A stretch of DNA of 11,555 bases from CANHCC01 sp040381555 (GTDB lineage Bacteria; Bacteroidota; Bacteroidia; J057; RFSG01): positions 1-11,555 of the forward strand of contig JBEIHC010000093.1 of assembly GCA_040381555.1 (NCBI GenBank), given 5' to 3'. A model generated the notes under the pieces. That model ran no database searches and had not been told where the DNA came from. It saw nothing but the letters and a program-made list of their open reading frames with translations. Shown one piece after another: positions 1 to 8,533 of the stretch (positions are counted from its first letter, which is position 1; each line of letters opens with the position of its first letter). Made by a program: the position numbers and the translations under genes.

Positions 1-159
1 TCACTTGAATTGTCCAATAATTTTACCCCTTTTCCCATTCTACACAGCCGATAAGTATTTCATCTTGCCCATCAATCCAACTCTCTCTTCAAGATTATAC
101 AAATTTAAGCTTTAAGATTATTTTGTCAAGGGAAATCTGCTAGGGTAAAGCCCCCCCTC
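1..159. other. Non-coding flank downstream of the odhB operon
   Basis: No reading frame of useful length or recognisable RNA is visible here. The stretch separates the operon terminator from whatever lies left of the window. It ends in a run of seven C (151-157) next to the terminator. Minus-strand frames are closed by stops, for example the one at 40-42, and I found no clear promoter. Confidence 0.5.
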
Positions 160-189
160 AAAAAAAACCGGGCTTACACCCGGTTTTTC
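160..189 (-). terminator. Intrinsic terminator of the nuoF-sucA-odhB operon
   Basis: A perfect 10-bp stem pairs AAAAACCGGG (163-172) with CCCGGTTTTT (179-188) around a 6-nt loop. Read on the minus strand, the GC-rich hairpin runs into a tract of eight T (complement of 160-167), the classic Rho-independent layout. It starts 7 bp past the odhB stop codon. The other flank is also T-rich, so it may work in both directions, but only the minus strand has a gene ending here. Confidence 0.9.
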
Positions 190-195
190 TAATTC

Positions 196-1422
196 TTAAA
201 TCCCCAACAACATCCTTGCCGGATCCTCTAATTGCTCTTTTACTTTAACCAAGAAGCTGACGGATTCTTTCCCATCAATAATGCGATGGTCATAGGACAA
301 AGCAATGTACATCATTGGGCGAATTTCTACCTGACCGTTGATAGCAACCGGTCTTTGTACAATGTTATGCATACCTAAGATCGCACTTTGGGGAGGATTC
401 AATATAGGTGTGCTCATTAAAGATCCGAACACACCCCCGTTCGTAATGGTGAAGGTTCCTCCGGTCATGTCATCCAGCGTGATTTTATTTTCTCTGGCTT
501 TGGCTGCATAGGCCATAATGGCTCTTTCAATTTCGGCCAGACTCATTTTATCCGCATTACGAATATTGGGCACAACCAGTCCTCTTTCGGTACTTACGGC
601 TATTCCAATATCAGCGTAATTGAAATACACCAATTCATCGCCCTGAATTTGTCCATTGACAGCCGGGTATGTTTTAAGTGCTTCACATACAGCTTTGGTG
701 AAGAAAGACATGAATCCTAAATTAACTTCATGCACTTCTTTAAACTTGTCTTTATATTTTTTACGAATCTCCATTACCGCTGTCAAGTCCACTTCATTGA
801 AGGTGGTGAGCATTGCGGTTTCATTTTTAACGGAGACCAGTCTTTGAGCAATTTTTTTGCGGAGCTGAGACATTTTCTCTCTTCTTTCGGATCTTTCACC
901 TAAGAAAACAGGGGCAGCTTTTGGAGCTGGAGCTGCCTGAGCAGGACTGGCAGGAGTAGCTGGTTTTCCTTGAGTGAGCACATCTGCTTTGGTGATGCGT
1001 CCATCTTTGCCTGTACCATTGACAGAAGCAGGATCTATGCCCTGGTCTTTCATGATTTTATCGGCAGAAGGGGAGGGCACTCCGGAGGCATAAGAGGTAC
1101 TGGAAGTAGCCGCGGTTGCTGCACTTACAGGGGCGCTGATTGTTGCTGTCTTTGCTTCTGTTTTGGCAGAGGCAGCAGGAGCTGCGGCATCCGTATCAAT
1201 CGTGCAGGCTATACTTCCTACTGCCACGGTTTCTCCTGCCTGAACTTTAATTTTTAGTACACCACTTTTTTCGGCATTGAGAGAGAGCATGGCTTTGTCT
1301 GATTGGATTTCTGCCAATGCTTCATCCATTTCTACATATTCTCCGTCCTGCTTGAGCCAAGTTTCTATCACCACTTCGGTAACAGATTCTCCAGGACTAG
1401 GGATTTTCATTTCTACGATCAT
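196..1422 (-). CDS. odhB: 2-oxoglutarate dehydrogenase E2, dihydrolipoyllysine-residue succinyltransferase (OdhB/SucB)
   Basis: This is the core-forming E2 of the 2-oxoglutarate dehydrogenase complex. It passes the succinyl group made by E1 from lipoamide to CoA, giving succinyl-CoA for the TCA cycle. The 408 residues show the usual order. An N-terminal lipoyl domain (about 4-77) carries EIQSDKAMLSL, with K43 as the expected lipoylated lysine. An Ala/Pro/Thr-rich linker leads to a peripheral subunit-binding domain (about 114-150), and a second Ala/Pro linker precedes the acyltransferase domain (about 178-408). That domain ends with the active-site motif SYDHRIIDGKES, with H379 and D383 catalytic by homology. 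The segment TFTITNGGVFGS is typical of succinyl- rather than acetyltransferases. The start at 1422 has no Shine-Dalgarno sequence. An in-frame ATG four codons later (1410) is an alternative that would also keep the lipoyl domain. It lies 19 bp after sucA and is last in the operon. Confidence 0.96.
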   Translation of the reverse strand: MIVEMKIPSPGESVTEVVIETWLKQDGEYVEMDEALAEIQSDKAMLSLNAEKSGVLKIKVQAGETVAVGSIACTIDTDAAAPAASAKTEAKTATISAPVSAATAATSSTSYASGVPSPSADKIMKDQGIDPASVNGTGKDGRITKADVLTQGKPATPASPAQAAPAPKAAPVFLGERSERREKMSQLRKKIAQRLVSVKNETAMLTTFNEVDLTAVMEIRKKYKDKFKEVHEVNLGFMSFFTKAVCEALKTYPAVNGQIQGDELVYFNYADIGIAVSTERGLVVPNIRNADKMSLAEIERAIMAYAAKARENKITLDDMTGGTFTITNGGVFGSLMSTPILNPPQSAILGMHNIVQRPVAINGQVEIRPMMYIALSYDHRIIDGKESVSFLVKVKEQLEDPARMLLGI

Positions 1423-1441
1423 AAGCTTCTGCGAATGGGAA

Positions 1442-4222
1442 TCAGGATTGTTTGACTAAACGACTAGGAGATTTTGTTTTTTCTGGCTTCAAATCAAAGG
1501 AACGATTTAGGATATATTCTTGCTGAGTAGCGTGCTGCTTAGGGGAACCTGTGGCAGGACTGCTGCTTTCTTTTCGAGAGATGACCTGAATACCGGCGGT
1601 GGATAAGGTTTCTTCTGCATCAAACTTACGCATGATGAAAGTCCAAGCACCCATATTCTCAGGTTCTTCCTGCACCCAAAAACAATCTTGAGCCTTCTTG
1701 TATTTGGCCAGTATTGCTTGTATTTGAGTTAGTGGGAAGGGATAGAGTTGCTCTAAGCGGATAATGGCAACATCTGTGCGGCCTTGCTTCTGTTGCATAT
1801 CCAGCAACTCATAATATATTTTCCCGGTACAGAACAATACGCGCTTCACAGAAGCAGCTTGTACAGCAGCATCATCCAATACTTCTTGGAATCCTCCTTG
1901 TGAAAGGTCTTTGAGGCTGCTCACACATTTCGGATGACGCAATAAACCTTTGGGAGTGAATACCACTAAAGGTTTCCGGAAGGGGCGATGCAATTGACGG
2001 CGCAGCAAATGGTAATAATTAGCAGGAACCGTACAATTCGCTACTTGCATATTATTATTCGCACAGAGCTCTAAAAATCTTTCCATTCGTGCGGAAGAAT
2101 GCTCAGGTCCAGAACCCTCATACCCATGAGGAAGTAGCATCACGAGCCCACTCATACGCTGCCATTTGGTTTCAGCGGCGGCAATATATTGATCAATGAT
2201 TATTTGAGCACCATTAAAGAAATCTCCATACTGTGCTTCCCAAATGGTCAAACAATTGGGTGCAGCTAATGAATGCCCATATTCAAAGCCTAAGACTCCA
2301 TATTCAGAGAGAATCGAGTTAAATACATGGAAGCGACCCTGACCTTCCCGAATATGTTGAAGAGGAATATACTCCTGCTCTGAATCCTCCACTTTCATGA
2401 TGGCATGACGATGGGAGAATGTTCCGCGTTCTACATCCTGTCCGGATATGCGAACATCAAATCCTTCATTCACTAAGGTACCATAAGCCATTGTTTCAGC
2501 CATACCCCAGTCTAAGGAATCGGTTTCCTCCACCATTTTCTTACGGTCGTCTAAAACCTTTTCGAGTTTGCTGAAGAATTTTAATTCAGATGGTTTTTCA
2601 TACACTTTTTGAGCGATAACCTTCAGGTCTTTTAAGGGAACTCCCGTGTTGGGCGATTTCTCAAAATCAGCTGCATCAGCTATTCGCAGTCCTTTCCATT
2701 TTCCCTCTAAGAAAGAATGTATAGAAGCTATCTGTAATTGCTTGGATTCATCTAGGCGTTCCTGCAACATCTTACGGAAATCTTTTTCCATTTCCTTTGC
2801 AAGGCTTTCTTCGACAGCACCAGATGAAATCAACTTTTTAATATAGATTTCTCTTGGGTTAGGATGCGCGGCAATTAATTTATAAAGTAAGGGCTGTGTA
2901 ATACGCGGTTCATCGCCTTCATTGTGACCATGCTTACGATAGCATAACAAATCAATGAATACATCATGGTGAAATTGCTGACGGAATTCGACTGCTAATG
3001 CCACTGCATAAGCAACTGCTTCCACATCATCTCCATTCACATGAAATACAGGAGAGAGGGTTACCTTCGCTACATCGGTACAATAGGTACTAGAGCGTGC
3101 TTGCAAATAGTTGGTGGTAAAGCCAACCTGATTATTAATGACTAAATGTATGGTGCCCCCTGTGCGATAGCCTTTCACCAACGACATTTGAATGACTTCA
3201 TACACAATGCCCTGACCAGCTATAGAGGCGTCTCCATGAATTAAGATTGGGGCGATTTTTTTCAAATCTCCCTCATAAGTTGTTGTCAGCTTTGCTTTCA
3301 CAATTCCTTCCACAACTGGATCTACCGTTTCTAAGTGAGAAGGATTAGGGGTAAGAGTAAGATGGACGGTTTCCCCTTTCATGGTCTTTACATCGGAGGA
3401 ATATCCCAAATGGTATTTTACATCTCCATCGAAAGAGTTATCGAAGTACCCGCCTTCAAATTCTCTGAATATTTGTTCGTATGTTTTATTTAAAATATTG
3501 GCCAGTACATTGAGTCGACCTCTGTGGGCCATGCCAATCACAAATTCTTTCAGGCCTAATTCGGCCCCTCTTTCAATAATGGTATCCAGAGCGGCAATAG
3601 TAGTTTCAGCGCCTTCGAGAGAAAATCTTTTCTGCCCGACAAACTTGGTGTGCAGGAAGTTTTCAAATACAACTGCCTGATTCAGTTTGTGCAACAAGTA
3701 TTTTTTGGTTTCAAGCGAATAGTTGGGTGTATTGCGTACAGATTCCATTTTATCTTGAAGCCACTTCAAAGTTTGAGGCTCACGAAGATATCTGAACTCA
3801 GCACCAACAGACTGGCAGTAAGTTTGCTCCAGATGGGCGATAATGTCTTTTAATTTACTTGGGCCTATGCCAATTTCGCTTCCTGCCTGAAATTGAGTTT
3901 CAAGATCTTCTTGAGTTAGGCCGAAGTTTTCAATGTCTAGGGTAGGATTATATTTTCGTCTATCCCGAACAGGATTGGTTTTGGTAAATAAGTGCCCTCT
4001 TTGGCGATACCCATTAATGAGGTTCATGACGAAAGTTTCTTTTGCCTGAACAGGTGAAACGCCAGCCGTATCAGCTCCGAAGTGAGCACGGGCAAAATCA
4101 AATCCGGAGAAAAACTGCCTCCATCCGGTGTCTACACTTTCCGGATCCTGAAGGTAGCGCCGGTACATATCCTCAATGGCGACGGGGTCAGCATTGCTAA
4201 GGAAAGAAAATGGGTCTGCCAT
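1442..4222 (-). CDS. sucA: 2-oxoglutarate dehydrogenase E1 component (thiamine-diphosphate dependent)
   Basis: E1 decarboxylates 2-oxoglutarate with thiamine diphosphate and succinylates the lipoyl arm of E2. The 926 residues match a full-length bacterial E1. The N-terminal E2-binding segment is at about 4-45 (FLSNADPVAIEDMYRRYL, then WRQFFSGF). The signature GMAHRGRLNVL is at about 230-240, LTPNPSHLETVDPVVEG at about 290-306, and the ThDP/Mg region HGDASIAGQGIVYE followed by VINNQVGFTT at about 329-370. Further conserved blocks are CYRKHGHNEGDEPR (427-440), ERGTFSHRHA (598-607), the pyrimidine-binding-domain block GFEYGHSLAAP...IWEAQYGDFFNGAQ (645-673) and LLPHGYEGSGPEHSSARMERF (696-716). 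The family's C-terminal SPATGS...QEYILNRSF (888-909) is followed by an extra basic tail of about 17 residues. The gene lies 36 bp after nuoF and 19 bp before odhB, so co-transcription is very likely. The start at 4222 matches the family N-terminus and has no good Shine-Dalgarno. Confidence 0.97.
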   Translation of the reverse strand: MADPFSFLSNADPVAIEDMYRRYLQDPESVDTGWRQFFSGFDFARAHFGADTAGVSPVQAKETFVMNLINGYRQRGHLFTKTNPVRDRRKYNPTLDIENFGLTQEDLETQFQAGSEIGIGPSKLKDIIAHLEQTYCQSVGAEFRYLREPQTLKWLQDKMESVRNTPNYSLETKKYLLHKLNQAVVFENFLHTKFVGQKRFSLEGAETTIAALDTIIERGAELGLKEFVIGMAHRGRLNVLANILNKTYEQIFREFEGGYFDNSFDGDVKYHLGYSSDVKTMKGETVHLTLTPNPSHLETVDPVVEGIVKAKLTTTYEGDLKKIAPILIHGDASIAGQGIVYEVIQMSLVKGYRTGGTIHLVINNQVGFTTNYLQARSSTYCTDVAKVTLSPVFHVNGDDVEAVAYAVALAVEFRQQFHHDVFIDLLCYRKHGHNEGDEPRITQPLLYKLIAAHPNPREIYIKKLISSGAVEESLAKEMEKDFRKMLQERLDESKQLQIASIHSFLEGKWKGLRIADAADFEKSPNTGVPLKDLKVIAQKVYEKPSELKFFSKLEKVLDDRKKMVEETDSLDWGMAETMAYGTLVNEGFDVRISGQDVERGTFSHRHAIMKVEDSEQEYIPLQHIREGQGRFHVFNSILSEYGVLGFEYGHSLAAPNCLTIWEAQYGDFFNGAQIIIDQYIAAAETKWQRMSGLVMLLPHGYEGSGPEHSSARMERFLELCANNNMQVANCTVPANYYHLLRRQLHRPFRKPLVVFTPKGLLRHPKCVSSLKDLSQGGFQEVLDDAAVQAASVKRVLFCTGKIYYELLDMQQKQGRTDVAIIRLEQLYPFPLTQIQAILAKYKKAQDCFWVQEEPENMGAWTFIMRKFDAEETLSTAGIQVISRKESSSPATGSPKQHATQQEYILNRSFDLKPEKTKSPSRLVKQS

Positions 4223-4258
4223 CCTTTTAATTGCTAAATAATAGTATGTATGCCCGGA

Positions 4259-5548
4259 CTAAACCGTTGCGTAAACAGAATTCCGAGCTATCTTTTTCTC
4301 AAATTCACTGCGGAACCGGTTGATTGTGTTGCGCACTGGCCATGCCGCAGCATCTGCCAAAGCACATACTGTACGACCTTCCATATTATCACACAAATCC
4401 AGCAATAAATCTAAATCTTTCATTTCTCCTTGCCCATCATCTATACGGGCAATGAGTTTTTCCATCCAACCTGTTCCTTCACGGCACGGGGTACACTGTC
4501 CGCATGATTCATGATGGTAGAAATGGGCAATTCTACGCAAGAATTTGACCATGTCGGTATCCTCATCCAGAATACACATACCGGCAGTACCCATGTAAGT
4601 GCCTACTGTACGCAGAGAGTCTGCATCCATTGTGATGCCTTCAATCATTTCTGCTGTTAATACTGGAACAGAAGATCCGCCCGGTACGACGGCTTTCAAT
4701 TTCTTGCCGTTGCGAATGCCGCCAGCTACTTTATAAATTAAATCACTGACCAGCATGCCAGTTGGATATTCATATACTCCAGGACGAATAACATGTCCAG
4801 AGATACCATATAAAACAGGACCTGGATGCGTTTTGGCTCCGATATTGGCAAACCATTCTGCACCATTTTTCATCACAAGTGTAGCGCAGGCGAGGGTTTC
4901 AATATTATTGATGGTTGTGGGTTTTCCCCATAGACCGGATTGTGCTGGAAAGGGTGGCTTGGAGCGAGGGTAGGCCCTTTTTCCTTCGAGTGATTCCATT
5001 AGAGAAGTTTCTTCCCCACAGATATAGGCACCCGCACCAGTATGCACATATATTTCAGTAGAAAATCCGCTGCCAAAGATGTTTTTTCCAATAAATCCTT
5101 TGGCATAAGCATCGTCCACAGCTTTCTGCATCATGTGAATCCAATCCATATACTCCCCTCGGATATAGATGTAAGCAGCATCCATTTCCATAGCATAGCA
5201 GGCGATTAATATACCTTCTATGAACAAATGCGGATTGTATTCGAATATTCTTCGGTCTTTGATGGTTCCCGGCTCGGATTCATCCCCATTGCAAGCCAAG
5301 TATCGGGGTACACCCGGTTGTTTGGGAGGCATGAAGGACCATTTCAGTCCGGCATTAAAGCCTGCACCTCCACGACCCCGAATATTGGCGGCTTTAACCT
5401 CGTCAATTACGGACTTAGGGGTGTGTTGACCTGAAGTTAGAATCTTCTTAATGGTTTCGTAACCATCATGTTGAGTGTAAACTTCTATTTTGTGGTAATC
5501 CGGAACATCCGGAAGAATGACTTTCTGATAGGACTGCCAGTTTTCCAT
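4259..5548 (-). CDS. nuoF: NADH-quinone oxidoreductase (complex I) subunit F, NADH/FMN-binding
   Basis: NuoF is the electron-entry subunit in the peripheral arm of complex I. It binds NADH and FMN and holds the first 4Fe-4S cluster (N3). The 429 residues are normal for the family. The NADH/FMN site motif RGRGGAGFNAGLKW lies at 57-70, the FMN-binding ACNGDESEPGTIKDR at 85-99, and GAGAYICGEETSLMESLEGK at 171-190. The cluster ligands are C349, C352 and C355 in ESCGQCTPCREGTG, plus C395 in MEGRTVCALADA; all four are present. Unlike usual Bacteroidota arrangements, neither nuoE nor nuoG is adjacent: upstream is a divergent glycosyltransferase and downstream is sucA. The paralogous flavin subunit of NAD-linked hydrogenases or formate dehydrogenases is less likely, because those usually carry extra N-terminal 2Fe-2S or C-terminal ferredoxin domains that are absent here. 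A -7 promoter box sits 18 nt before the ATG. Confidence 0.94.
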   Translation of the reverse strand: MENWQSYQKVILPDVPDYHKIEVYTQHDGYETIKKILTSGQHTPKSVIDEVKAANIRGRGGAGFNAGLKWSFMPPKQPGVPRYLACNGDESEPGTIKDRRIFEYNPHLFIEGILIACYAMEMDAAYIYIRGEYMDWIHMMQKAVDDAYAKGFIGKNIFGSGFSTEIYVHTGAGAYICGEETSLMESLEGKRAYPRSKPPFPAQSGLWGKPTTINNIETLACATLVMKNGAEWFANIGAKTHPGPVLYGISGHVIRPGVYEYPTGMLVSDLIYKVAGGIRNGKKLKAVVPGGSSVPVLTAEMIEGITMDADSLRTVGTYMGTAGMCILDEDTDMVKFLRRIAHFYHHESCGQCTPCREGTGWMEKLIARIDDGQGEMKDLDLLLDLCDNMEGRTVCALADAAAWPVRNTINRFRSEFEKKIARNSVYATV

Positions 5549-5566
5549 GAAACGCTTTTATAGGGG

Positions 5567-5574
5567 CAAAATTA
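5567..5574 (-). promoter_or_regulatory. Candidate Bacteroidota -7 promoter box for the nuoF operon
   Basis: On the minus strand this reads TAATTTTG, a full match to the Bacteroidota housekeeping -7 consensus TAnnTTTG. It ends 18 nt before the nuoF ATG, implying a short leader of about 10-12 nt. I see no good TTTG -33 element at the usual 19-20 nt upstream, so the assignment rests on the -7 box and its position alone. Confidence 0.5.
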
Positions 5575-5859
5575 AGAATATTTCGGTTTGAATGGGCAGG
5601 GATACATTGGGGTTGAATCTTAATTCAATTAAAAGGACTTTGCCTCTGCCTGAATTTGATGGGGTTGATTGCTTTATTCAGGATAATTGAGGGTCGTTTT
5701 TCAATTTTTGTTCGGTCAATTTATCCAACAAAACTTGAAAATATACTTACTTTTACGCAGCAAGTTTCCGCAACTCAACCCCTGCTTTTTCGGATGCTAG
5801 GGTTTTCTGGAGTTGATTATTTCAAAAGACTTTTAAACGGGAGCATATAAAATTTATTC
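5575..5859. other. Divergent intergenic region between nuoF and the CgeB-like gene
   Basis: No supported gene lies here; a 64-codon plus-strand frame (5656-5850) has no recognisable features. The region holds a small palindrome (TTGAAT, CTTA, ATTCAA; 5613-5628) behind the nuoF promoter. For the plus-strand gene there is a 5-of-6 match to the -7 box, TACTTTTA (5748-5755). A longer interrupted foldback (5771-5815) would fall in that gene's leader, pairing CAACTC with GAGTTG and AACCC with GGGTT. All regulatory readings here are tentative. Confidence 0.35.
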
Positions 5860-7026
5860 ATGAAAATATTTCTTTCCTGTCTTCAGTCTCCGGTTCGGCA
5901 TGCAGTACCTGCTTATGGGTTCTGGGAGAAATATTTCAAAAAAGGCATTGAAGAAGCCGGTTTTGCCTGGGTAGAAGATTCTGAATCTGATTGGGCAGAA
6001 GGTTTATTGTATTTTCATCATGAACAGGCAGCCAAATCATGGCGTGAAAAGTTCTGGACCGGATTTTCAAAACGCTTTCAATTTCTGGTAAATCGAGAAA
6101 AGCCAGATTTAGCAATATTCTATTTATACCCTCACATGATTGACTCTGAGGGACTGAATAATATTCGAAAGACAGGTGTACCCCTATTGCTTTTTTTCTG
6201 TGACCATGTGCGGGAGTTTCGATCCATTCCAGAAGCATTTCGGGGGTTTGATTTTTATTGGGTACCTGAAAAAGCTGCCTTAACAGCTTATCAATCCGGA
6301 GGGTTTAATCAGGTTCTGTATTTGCCGATGCCCTCCTGGATTCCTCCTGATTTTCGGCAGAGTACAGATATACAGGAGCATTATCCTCCAACCTTTATCG
6401 GGTCCAAAGATGTGCAACGGCTCATTCTGCTCCACCAGCTTACCCAATTATTTCCGAGCCTCGAAGTTCGGGGGCAGGGGTGGGCCGGTAACCCAGAATC
6501 TTTAGCGCAGGTCACCCAGCAAGTGTCTGCACCTAATCCTGGATTCTGGCAACATAATCTTAAATTTATTCGGGAACAAGGCACACAGGCTTGGCTTCGA
6601 AAAATCTCCCGAAGATTTGTCTCTATGGCCGAGTATGATTTGAAGAATGCCCAGTTAAAAGGTCTTTTATCCGCTGAGGATTATTTTCCTGTCACACGCG
6701 AGGCAGCAGTTACCCTGGGCGTGAATCGCTATCCTTCCTTTCATTATCCCTTGCTTAAGCCAGATACTTATTCCCGATTGAGAGATATTGAAGCTCCCAT
6801 GGCGGGTGCCTGTTATTTAACTGAATGGGCTCCGGAATTGGAGGATTTATATGAGGCAGGAATTGAGATTGAAATATATAAAACTCCCGAAGAAGCTGCC
6901 CACCTTCTCAAAGAATTAATGGCTGATCCGGAACGACGAAAAAAATTACGATTCAATGGACAGCGTAAAGCACTTCAGGAACACTCTATTCCCAGAAGTT
7001 TGAAAAAGATTCGGGAGTTACTCTAA
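5860..7026 (+). CDS. CgeB-like glycosyltransferase (GT-B fold, family 1/4 type)
   Basis: This is a predicted cytoplasmic nucleotide-sugar-dependent glycosyltransferase of 388 residues, with no signal peptide or membrane segment. The N-terminal half shows an alternating strand/helix pattern: MKIFLSCLQSPVR at 1-13, then KPDLAIFYLYP (81-91), TGVPLLLFFCDH (105-116) and FDFYWVPEKAALTAYQSGG (130-148). The linker segment PPTFIGSKDVQR (176-187) is typical of the family. The C-terminal half resembles the Glyco_trans_1_2 domain of CgeB-like proteins: TLGVNRYPS (285-293), YSRLRDIEAPMAGACYLTEW (304-323), then PELEDLYEAGIEIEIYKTPE and a helical tail ending near EHSIPRSLKKI. In that domain the acidic residues of the ExxxxG-type loop are thought to contact the sugar nucleotide. 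The acceptor is unknown; surface polysaccharide is an inference from the neighbouring GT-C genes. The ATG at 5860 follows an A/T-rich leader. The gene is monocistronic and converges on the next gene across 43 bp. Confidence 0.8.
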   Translation: MKIFLSCLQSPVRHAVPAYGFWEKYFKKGIEEAGFAWVEDSESDWAEGLLYFHHEQAAKSWREKFWTGFSKRFQFLVNREKPDLAIFYLYPHMIDSEGLNNIRKTGVPLLLFFCDHVREFRSIPEAFRGFDFYWVPEKAALTAYQSGGFNQVLYLPMPSWIPPDFRQSTDIQEHYPPTFIGSKDVQRLILLHQLTQLFPSLEVRGQGWAGNPESLAQVTQQVSAPNPGFWQHNLKFIREQGTQAWLRKISRRFVSMAEYDLKNAQLKGLLSAEDYFPVTREAAVTLGVNRYPSFHYPLLKPDTYSRLRDIEAPMAGACYLTEWAPELEDLYEAGIEIEIYKTPEEAAHLLKELMADPERRKKLRFNGQRKALQEHSIPRSLKKIRELL

Positions 7027-7069
7027 GGGTACGATTGATCTTACTCCCATTTTACGCAAGCAAACTTCC

Positions 7070-8509
7070 TTATCTAAGGGGGGCGATAGTGTCCGTTTGC
7101 TGAAATGAAAGTCCTTCAATTAAGGCCATTCGAGTATCAGAATAAAAATGGAGTAAGCGAGATTTGTCCGGAATTTCTGCTGTATCTTCTTCCAAAACAA
7201 AGTAAAAATCATATCCACCTGTATGGGGAGAATTCCGATTAACCGGGTTCAACCAATCCAATTCTTGCTGTTTCTTATAGTAATTCAGGGAGGGTTCCAA
7301 CACCCAACTAATGCCAATACTAATTTCTTTGTGCCTGGAATTCATTGCCTCGATTTTCTTCAGCGCATCCAGATTGTGTTCATCATAGTACCAAGTCGAG
7401 GCATAACGGTCATTCATCCTGTACCAACTACCGTATAGGGTGGCAAGGGTAAATACTAAAATCGGCAAAAAAAGCGCGATACTTTTGAGAGATAATTTAG
7501 AGGCAGGAGGGGATTCCAGCCAGTGATAGGAAACTAGACCAAGTAACAAAGTGATATACACTACAGAGCGCTCCATTGGATATTTCATTCCTACCAGAAA
7601 GTGCAACACGATGGGAAGAAGTAGGCAGAAATATCCTACCTGCGAGGGAAGAGATTGACTCTTGGGATAAAATAATTGTAAACCAGCTATAATTCCCAAT
7701 CCCGCCAGAGCTATTTGTAGCAGGGTAGATTGCATGGGGTGCAACTCAAATTGAAAGGAGTATCGGATAACGGAATTCAGGGTGTCTTGAAGGATGCCCA
7801 TATCTCCTCCAAAGTATAATTCCTCCCGGCTTTTGAGTAGGTGAAGGTTATATAAGGCTGGAAGCGAAAACAAGAATAAGTATTGGAATCGGTTTCGTAA
7901 TCCCTGGAAAGTATTTCCTTGAGCCCAAAAATGAACGATTAAAATCGCTGTCATTCCAAGAACAGGATATAAAAAGGCATAGTTGGCATAGAGCGTGATC
8001 AGTGCGAAGAGTTGAAACTTTCGAAAGTATTTTAACTCCCCTTTCTCTCGGACTTGTTTGGCATAATACAAGGCGCCGGCACATCCAGCTAATGCTAATC
8101 CATAGCCTCTGAATAAACCGAAAAGTTCTAAGAAATAATGATTTCCCAAAAGCAGGAACCAAGCAGGTAATAAGGCCATCCACTTTCCTTTACCGGATCC
8201 CGTGAGGAGGAAAACAAAATAAGCATACACTAAAAAACTCAGGACATTCGGGAGGCGCAGCGCCCAGATTGCATAATTGCTCATCCAAGCTAAAGGCCAG
8301 CTCAGCAGGGTATTGAGCCAATGATTATTAGCGGTCCATAATCTGCCTGTGTCTCCCAGTAAAATAGTATAACTTAATGCTTCATCATGGGTTATCCCTA
8401 AGCGAAATGCCCGGGTTAGAATATACAGGAAAATAATACCGGTTAATGCCCCCCAGACAATTTTTCGGAAGGAAAGGGAAGAATATAAATCTGGGGAAAC
8501 AGGATGCAT
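7070..8509 (-). CDS. Polytopic GT-C membrane glycosyltransferase (GT39/PMT_2-like)
   Basis: This is an integral membrane protein of 479 residues with about ten hydrophobic segments, and a hydrophilic C-terminal domain (about 362-479). TM1 (about 16-34) is followed by the first periplasmic loop with ITHDEALSYTILLG. The Asp-Glu pair D42-E43 is in the place of the acidic motif that GT-C enzymes use for catalysis or metal binding. It is followed by TANNHWLNTLL (59-69) and RLPNVLSFLVYAYFVF (85-100), a run typical of GT39/GT83-like proteins. The late loop GMKYPMERSVVY (307-318) probably contacts the lipid carrier. Such enzymes move a sugar from a polyprenyl-phosphate donor to a glycan, lipid or protein on the outer face of the inner membrane; the exact donor and acceptor are not readable. 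It lies 193 bp downstream of the second GT-C gene in the same direction, with its own possible promoter. The next gene, on the opposite strand, converges on it. Confidence 0.75.
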   Translation of the reverse strand: MHPVSPDLYSSLSFRKIVWGALTGIIFLYILTRAFRLGITHDEALSYTILLGDTGRLWTANNHWLNTLLSWPLAWMSNYAIWALRLPNVLSFLVYAYFVFLLTGSGKGKWMALLPAWFLLLGNHYFLELFGLFRGYGLALAGCAGALYYAKQVREKGELKYFRKFQLFALITLYANYAFLYPVLGMTAILIVHFWAQGNTFQGLRNRFQYLFLFSLPALYNLHLLKSREELYFGGDMGILQDTLNSVIRYSFQFELHPMQSTLLQIALAGLGIIAGLQLFYPKSQSLPSQVGYFCLLLPIVLHFLVGMKYPMERSVVYITLLLGLVSYHWLESPPASKLSLKSIALFLPILVFTLATLYGSWYRMNDRYASTWYYDEHNLDALKKIEAMNSRHKEISIGISWVLEPSLNYYKKQQELDWLNPVNRNSPHTGGYDFYFVLEEDTAEIPDKSRLLHFYSDTRMALIEGLSFQQTDTIAPLR

Positions 8510-8525
8510 CGAAGAAATTGTGAGG

Positions 8526-8533
8526 CAAAGGAA
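8526..8533 (-). promoter_or_regulatory. Weak candidate -7 box for the 479-residue GT-C gene
   Basis: On the minus strand this reads TTCCTTTG, matching five of the six fixed positions of TAnnTTTG. It ends 16 nt before the ATG at 8509, close to the 18-nt spacing seen for nuoF and the other GT-C gene. No -33 element is evident. The 193-bp gap upstream (8510-8702) holds no gene. Confidence 0.25.

Noticed and set aside
970..1257. Antisense frame inside odhB with many Cys and Gly codons
   Set aside because: It is the mirror of the Ala/Pro/Thr-rich linkers of OdhB, whose codons read as Gly/Cys/Arg on the other strand.
5656..5850. A 64-codon plus-strand frame upstream of the CgeB-like gene
   Set aside because: It ends 9 bp before that gene, which first looked operon-like. 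The translation has no domain or composition bias suggesting a real protein, and the region fits better as leader and divergent promoter DNA.
7027..7069. Possible bidirectional terminator between the converging genes
   Set aside because: GGG (7027-7029) and CCC (7046-7048) pair over only three bases because the next positions mismatch, and the following T-run is short and broken.
7023..7080. Direct repeat CTAAGGG at both ends of the convergent gap
   Set aside because: Seven bases at two stop-codon regions is easily chance, and there is no other similarity around them.
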